A stretch of DNA of 8,185 nt from Verrucomicrobiota bacterium (GTDB lineage Bacteria > Verrucomicrobiota > Verrucomicrobiia > Limisphaerales > AV2), in assembly GCA_003219345.1 (NCBI GenBank), contig QHOP01000289.1, forward strand, positions 1 to 8,185, in the 5' to 3' direction. The position numbers were made by a program, and so were the translations under genes. Shown here one piece after another: positions 5,508-8,185 of this stretch. The notes under the pieces were generated by a model. The model saw only the letters and a list, made by a program, of their open reading frames with translations, was not told where the DNA came from and ran no database searches. Positions within the stretch are counted from its first letter, which is position 1; the number at the start of each line of letters is the position of its first letter.

Positions 5508-5896
5508 TATTTTTTCCCGTAAATCTGTTCGGGCGTTTCGAGTTGTGGTTCGGTCACTTTGAACGAGCGGCCTTTGTTTTCCGCCGAACGGAAAAAGCAC
5601 GATTTGTAGCCTTCATGACAGGCAGCGCCGATCTGTTCGACCTGTATCAGGAGCGTGTCGCCGTCACAGTCGAACGCGATATCCTTGACCTGCTGCACAT
5701 GGCCGCTCGTCTCCCCTTTCATCCAGAACTTCCGGCGCGAGCGGCTCCAGAAATAGGTCTTGCCGGTTTCGATGGTTTTCTCAAGCGAAGCGCGGTTCAT
5801 CCAGGCCATCATCAGAACGCGGCCCGTTTTTTGTTCCTGAATGATGGCAGGAATCAGTCCGTCCGCGTTGAATTTCAGTTGGTCGTAAAAGCTCAT
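5507..5896 (-). CDS. hisI: Phosphoribosyl-AMP cyclohydrolase
   Basis: 129 residues, a normal length for the stand-alone enzyme. It opens the purine ring of phosphoribosyl-AMP (third step of histidine biosynthesis, cytosolic). Visible family features: VLMMAWMNRASLEKT (27-41), YFWSRSRRKFWMKGETSGH (48-66) and the metal cluster DCDGD (76-80) with CHEGYKSC (93-100). By family knowledge D76, D78 and D80 bind magnesium, and C77, C93 and C100 bind zinc; their 16- and 7-residue spacings match the characterised archaeal enzyme. No HisE domain is attached, so phosphoribosyl-ATP pyrophosphatase must be encoded elsewhere. AGG lies ten bases before ATG 5896. It follows the hisF remnant by 83 bp on the same strand, consistent with a small his gene pair, and its stop overlaps the start of the membrane protein. 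Confidence 0.95.
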   Translation of the reverse strand: MSFYDQLKFNADGLIPAIIQEQKTGRVLMMAWMNRASLEKTIETGKTYFWSRSRRKFWMKGETSGHVQQVKDIAFDCDGDTLLIQVEQIGAACHEGYKSCFFRSAENKGRSFKVTEPQLETPEQIYGKK

Positions 5897-5979
5897 GGTT
5901 GCCTGATGCGTGCGGAGAAAGTAACAAAATTTGCGCGGCGAACCATGAAAAAGTTTTGGCCAAGACTGGAGCCCACCGT

Positions 5980-6048
5980 TCAGATAGGAACCGGAATCCC
6001 TTTCTCGGCCAGAACCTGTTTCACGTCCTGCACTGTGTGTTGCTCAAA
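5980..6048 (-). pseudogene. hisF: Out-of-frame 3' remnant of hisF
   Basis: Read from 6048 this stretch gives FEQHTVQDVKQVLAEKGIPV followed by PI and a TGA at 5980-5982. That is the expected C-terminal helix and tail of HisF (family tails resemble HTV-x-(D/E)-VK-x-x-L-x-x-x-GIPV). It is in a different frame from the main hisF ORF and is separated from it by the apparent deletion junction at 6048/6049. It therefore marks where intact hisF should have ended. Confidence 0.75.
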
Positions 6049-6665
6049 GCAACCACCGGCACACCGACGGATTCGCTGATGCGCCGCGTGATGACCAGAT
6101 CAAAGCCGGCCTTCGTCCCGTCAGCGTCAATGCTGTTCAGGACAATTTCGCCGGCGCCAAGCCCCACCGCGCGTTGGGCCCACCCGACGGCCTCAAGCCC
6201 CGTCGGCTTGCGACCGCCGTGCGAAAAAACCTCCCAGCGTCCGGGCGCGACGCGCTTCGCGTCGATGGAAACAACGATGCATTGGCTGCCGAATTTTTCC
6301 GCGCCGGCGCGAATGAGGTCCGGTGTGGCCAGGGCCGCAGAATTGATGCTCACCTTGTCCGCCCCCGCCCGCAGCATCGTTTGCATGTCGTCCACGGCGC
6401 GGATGCCCCCGCCGACCGTCAGCGGCATGAAACACTTCTCGGCCACACGCTCGATAACATCGACCATCGTCCTTCGACCGTGCGCGCTGGCGGTGATGTC
6501 GAAGAAGACCATTTCATCGGCGCCTTGTTCGTTGTAGCGCAGGGCCAACTCGATGGGATCGCCGACGTTGCGCAATTCGCCAGCCTCGGCCCGGCCGAAC
6601 TGGACGCCGCGCGTGACCTGGCCGTCATGCACGTCCAGGCACGGGATGACACGTTTAGCCAGCAT
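6021..6665 (-). CDS. hisF: Imidazole glycerol phosphate synthase cyclase subunit, C-terminally disrupted
   Basis: HisF with HisH converts PRFAR and glutamine-derived ammonia to imidazole glycerol phosphate and AICAR. The 214-residue ORF starts with the classic MLAKRVIPCLDVHDGQVTRG; D11 and D182 (NSIDADGTKAGFD) are the two catalytic aspartates, and the phosphate-loop sequences TVGGGIR (83-89) and KVSINSAA (104-111) are intact. The match stops at GVPVVA (201-206): instead of SGGAG, the second-half phosphate loop, and the following AASxFH strand, the frame reads LSNTQCRT and stops. Intact HisF is about 250-255 residues. The true tail survives out of frame just downstream, so some 85-91 bp (3n+1) are missing at 6048/6049. 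As read, the barrel lacks most of its last two beta/alpha units and should be non-functional, unless this is an assembly error. No SD precedes ATG 6665. Confidence 0.9.
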   Translation of the reverse strand: MLAKRVIPCLDVHDGQVTRGVQFGRAEAGELRNVGDPIELALRYNEQGADEMVFFDITASAHGRRTMVDVIERVAEKCFMPLTVGGGIRAVDDMQTMLRAGADKVSINSAALATPDLIRAGAEKFGSQCIVVSIDAKRVAPGRWEVFSHGGRKPTGLEAVGWAQRAVGLGAGEIVLNSIDADGTKAGFDLVITRRISESVGVPVVALSNTQCRT

Positions 6666-6693
6666 CGTTGTTGTCGGAATTGTTCTGTGTGAA

Positions 6694-6723
6694 ATCGTGC
6701 GGAATCATCGGAGCCAAAGTCAA
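6694..6723 (-). promoter_or_regulatory. Candidate promoter for hisF
   Basis: On the minus strand TTGACT (6723-6718) and CACGAT (6699-6694) are 18 bp apart. The -35 box matches five of six consensus bases, the -10 box three. A start near 6687 would give a leader of about 22 bases to the hisF ATG, which has no Shine-Dalgarno sequence. Judged by eye only. Confidence 0.3.
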
Positions 6724-6753
6724 CCGCTTTCGCGCGCAGCGCGAGGTCACTGC

Positions 6754-6903
6754 GTGTTCAAGGACGACCAGGGTTTCACCACCAACGATGAAGCGTCATT
6801 CAAAACGCTCATTCTGGATGAGAATGCGCAGGAAGGGGTGCGCTTCATTTCGAGGAACAATCAGTTGCGAACCTACACCATCCGCGTTCGCCAGGCCCGC
6901 TGA
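6754..6903 (+). CDS. Possible 49-residue protein or C-terminal gene fragment
   Basis: From GTG 6754 this frame encodes 49 residues starting VFKDDQGFTTNDEASFKTLI and ending RTYTIRVRQAR. GAGGT at 6743-6747 lies six bases before the GTG, a good ribosome site. The composition is protein-like (charged and alternating residues, third positions rich in G/C), unlike the Arg/Pro/Ser-rich shadow frames elsewhere. It ends one base before the menG stop, tail to tail. The strand-like end (GVRFISRN, LRTYTIRVR) also fits the C-terminus of a longer protein whose front was lost; the frame stays open upstream to 6553, but that part is antisense to hisF. No family is recognised, and no promoter is evident. It could be a small gene, a remnant or chance. 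Confidence 0.35.
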   Translation: MFKDDQGFTTNDEASFKTLILDENAQEGVRFISRNNQLRTYTIRVRQAR

Positions 6904-6904
6904 A

Positions 6905-7645
6905 TCAACTTCCGGCAGTCTTCTCACCGTAATTGATGCTCATCACGCCGCCGAGCAGATTCACGCCGCGGACGTTGGCGCAATTCAACTCCCGCATCTT
7001 CGCCGCCACGCCGTGCTGCGCCGGGTAGTGTTGCAACGACTCCCAAATGTAAGCGTGCGTCCCGGAATCGCCGCAAAAAGCTTTGCCAAACAGCGGCACG
7101 AACCGCTTCAAGTAGCCGAAGTACAGCGAACGCCACCGCGCGTTGTCCGGCTTGGCGAAATCGAGCGCCAGCAGCCGGCCACCCGCTTTGGCCACGCGCC
7201 ACATTTCGCGCAGTCCCTCTTCAAAGCTCGCCAGGTTGCGCAGCCCATAGGCGACGGTCACCAGGTCGAAGCTGTTCTCCGGAAAAGGAATGTTCGTCGC
7301 GTCGCCGCGCAGGAATTGCGGGTTGATCGATGGGCTCGCGGGCGGCGGTCGCCCCTTAAACCGGGTTTGAGCAACCGCCAGCATCGGCGCGTTAAAATCG
7401 AGCCCGACGACTCGCGCGCCTTGCCTGGCCAATGCGAAGGCGATGTCACCGGTGCCGCAGCACAGATCGAGCGCGCGTTCGCCGGGTCGCACTCTGGCCA
7501 GTTGAACCAATCGCCGCTTCCAGTAGCGGTGCATGCCGAAGCTTTGAAGATCATTGATGAGGTCGTAGCGCGGCGCAATGGCGGCGAACAAGTCGTTGAC
7601 CCTGGAGGCGCGTTGGTCGCCCGGTTCATGGAACTTGTTCGCCAT
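6905..7645 (-). CDS. menG/ubiE: Demethylmenaquinone/ubiquinone biosynthesis C-methyltransferase
   Basis: 246 residues, standard for the family. It methylates the quinone ring with S-adenosylmethionine in the last step of menaquinone synthesis; the ubiquinone role is less likely if the organism is verrucomicrobial. Features: the first UbiE signature at 27-42 (YDLINDLQSFGMHRYW, with I for the usual M), SAM motif I ALDLCCGTGD (58-67), the acidic GLDF end of the second strand (81-84), GDATNIPFPENSFD (114-127), VAYGLRNL (131-138) and GGRLLALDF (155-163, where the family often has E for D). It ends with GVMSINYG, as typical members do. ATG 7645 is chosen because it starts the recognisable N-terminus; the open frame continues 65 codons upstream without homology. 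AGG lies about nine bases before the ATG. It faces the TPR gene divergently, with 216 bp between starts. Confidence 0.93.
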   Translation of the reverse strand: MANKFHEPGDQRASRVNDLFAAIAPRYDLINDLQSFGMHRYWKRRLVQLARVRPGERALDLCCGTGDIAFALARQGARVVGLDFNAPMLAVAQTRFKGRPPPASPSINPQFLRGDATNIPFPENSFDLVTVAYGLRNLASFEEGLREMWRVAKAGGRLLALDFAKPDNARWRSLYFGYLKRFVPLFGKAFCGDSGTHAYIWESLQHYPAQHGVAAKMRELNCANVRGVNLLGGVMSINYGEKTAGS

Positions 7646-7750
7646 GCAAGGCCTAGAGTAACACAGAGGTGCGTCGGCCGCAGTCAGGAATCGCGCCGAA
7701 GGGCTGGGGGCCGCCTCGGCTGGAATCCGGTCTTCAGCAAAAAGCAGGGG

Positions 7751-7779
7751 TTGCCTTGAAACGATCCACGCGGTAACGT
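7751..7779 (+). promoter_or_regulatory. Weak candidate promoter for the TPR gene
   Basis: TTGCCT (7751-7756) and TAACGT (7774-7779) are 17 bp apart, matching four and three of six consensus bases. It lies in the 216-bp gap between the divergent menG and TPR genes. Too weak to trust alone. Confidence 0.2.
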
Positions 7780-7861
7780 CTGGCCCAGTGAAGTGGGAGA
7801 AGCCGATGAGAGCACCTGGGTCTCGACAAAGGCGTCCCAATCAGCAATTATAACCGGCTCG

Positions 7862-8185
7862 ATGGCCGCGACGTTGACCGCAAACGAAGAAGCTCAATTG
7901 TTGCAAACGATTGAGATGTTCGAGGTCATTACTCAGTCCCAACCGCTGGACTATCAGTCGCTGGAAATCCTCAAGGAAGCCTATTTCAAACTCGGACGTC
8001 AAAAGGAAGTGGTCGACACCTCCAAGCGCATCGCGCAGGCTTATGTCCAGTTGGGCCAGCTTTCCTCCGCCATCCTCGAATACGAAAGCATCCTGCAGCG
8101 CTACCCTGACGATCCCGACGTGCAGGCGGCGCTGGCGGAAATCGAAAGCAAGGCCAGCAGTTTCGTCGTGCCTGGCGAGGTCGAG
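7862..8185 (+). CDS. TPR protein, N-terminal part (runs off the right edge)
   Basis: 108 codons are visible with no stop. The protein begins MAATLTANEEAQLLQTIEMF and is entirely helical in appearance. Two TPR-like helix pairs can be seen: YQSLEILKEAYFKLGRQKEV (31-50) and AYVQLGQLSSAILEYESILQ (60-79), the latter followed by RYPDDPDVQAAL, the familiar P-x-D-P boundary. No signal peptide or membrane segment is seen, so it is probably cytosolic and acts in protein-protein contacts. ATG 7862 has no good Shine-Dalgarno sequence; the frame is open further upstream (GTG 7793 is possible) but that part has no TPR character. Such short TPR proteins sometimes precede type IV pilus or type II secretion ATPase genes, but the neighbour lies outside the window, so this cannot be tested here. 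Confidence 0.8.
   Translation, partial: MAATLTANEEAQLLQTIEMFEVITQSQPLDYQSLEILKEAYFKLGRQKEVVDTSKRIAQAYVQLGQLSSAILEYESILQRYPDDPDVQAALAEIESKASSFVVPGEVE

Noticed and set aside
6668..7759. 363-codon plus-strand open frame
   Set aside because: Antisense to menG, whose UbiE signatures and SAM motif are clear; the plus-strand translation is Arg/Ala/Gln-rich without features.
7646..7840. N-terminal extension of menG by 65 codons
   Set aside because: The extension has no homology to the family, while MANKFHEPGD... at 7645 gives the normal family length and N-terminus.

Overview
The window reads as a piece of a GC-rich, free-living bacterial chromosome, most likely from the Verrucomicrobiota (Pedosphaera/Limisphaera-like). 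The reasons are the gene style (ECF sigma factor, zinc-finger anti-sigma factor and a secreted Gly-rich protein in one overlapping cassette), a MenG-type menaquinone methyltransferase, weak Shine-Dalgarno sequences at several starts, and dispersed palindromic repeats between genes. The taxonomic call is inference from gene content, not from a marker gene.

Layout. Positions 1-2521 (minus strand) hold a three-gene regulatory cassette read right to left: an ECF sigma factor (1757-2521), a membrane-anchored ZAS-type anti-sigma factor (1148-1760, start overlapping the sigma stop as ATGA) and a predicted secreted protein with a 10-residue polyglycine tract that runs off the left edge (1-1121). The anti-sigma gene is split by an apparent one-base frameshift just after its membrane segment. 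Positions 2754-3209 (minus) encode a small predicted exported protein of unknown function. Divergently, 3312-4664 (plus) encodes a two-domain protein: a response-regulator receiver domain fused to a metallo-beta-lactamase-fold hydrolase. Between this gene and the next, convergent one lies a 312-bp gene-free stretch (4665-4976) packed with inverted and direct repeats, a long extragenic palindrome and a G-quadruplex motif.

Positions 4977-7645 (minus) hold a four-transmembrane protein, hisI and hisF (histidine biosynthesis) and, further upstream, menG/ubiE. hisF has lost roughly 85-91 bp near its 3' end: the reading frame runs correctly to the start of the SGGAG phosphate loop, jumps out of frame, and the expected last 22 codons survive out of frame just downstream. 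Between hisF and menG a short plus-strand ORF (6754-6903) has coding-like composition and a well-placed Shine-Dalgarno sequence. At the right edge a plus-strand TPR protein begins (7862) and continues past the window.

How the parts relate. The left cassette is a self-contained envelope or extracytoplasmic signalling module whose output cannot be read from here. The REC-hydrolase is a separate phospho-signalling output with a predicted enzymatic effector. HisF and HisI act in the same histidine pathway (HisI third step, HisF cyclase half of IGP synthase), so the hisF lesion, if real, would predict histidine auxotrophy; an assembly collapse is an equally serious explanation. No tRNA, rRNA, CRISPR array, transposase or phage gene was seen. 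I do not see a convincing new multi-gene defence or metabolic system; the most unusual items are the disrupted hisF, the frameshifted anti-sigma gene, the REC-hydrolase fusion and the repeat cluster.
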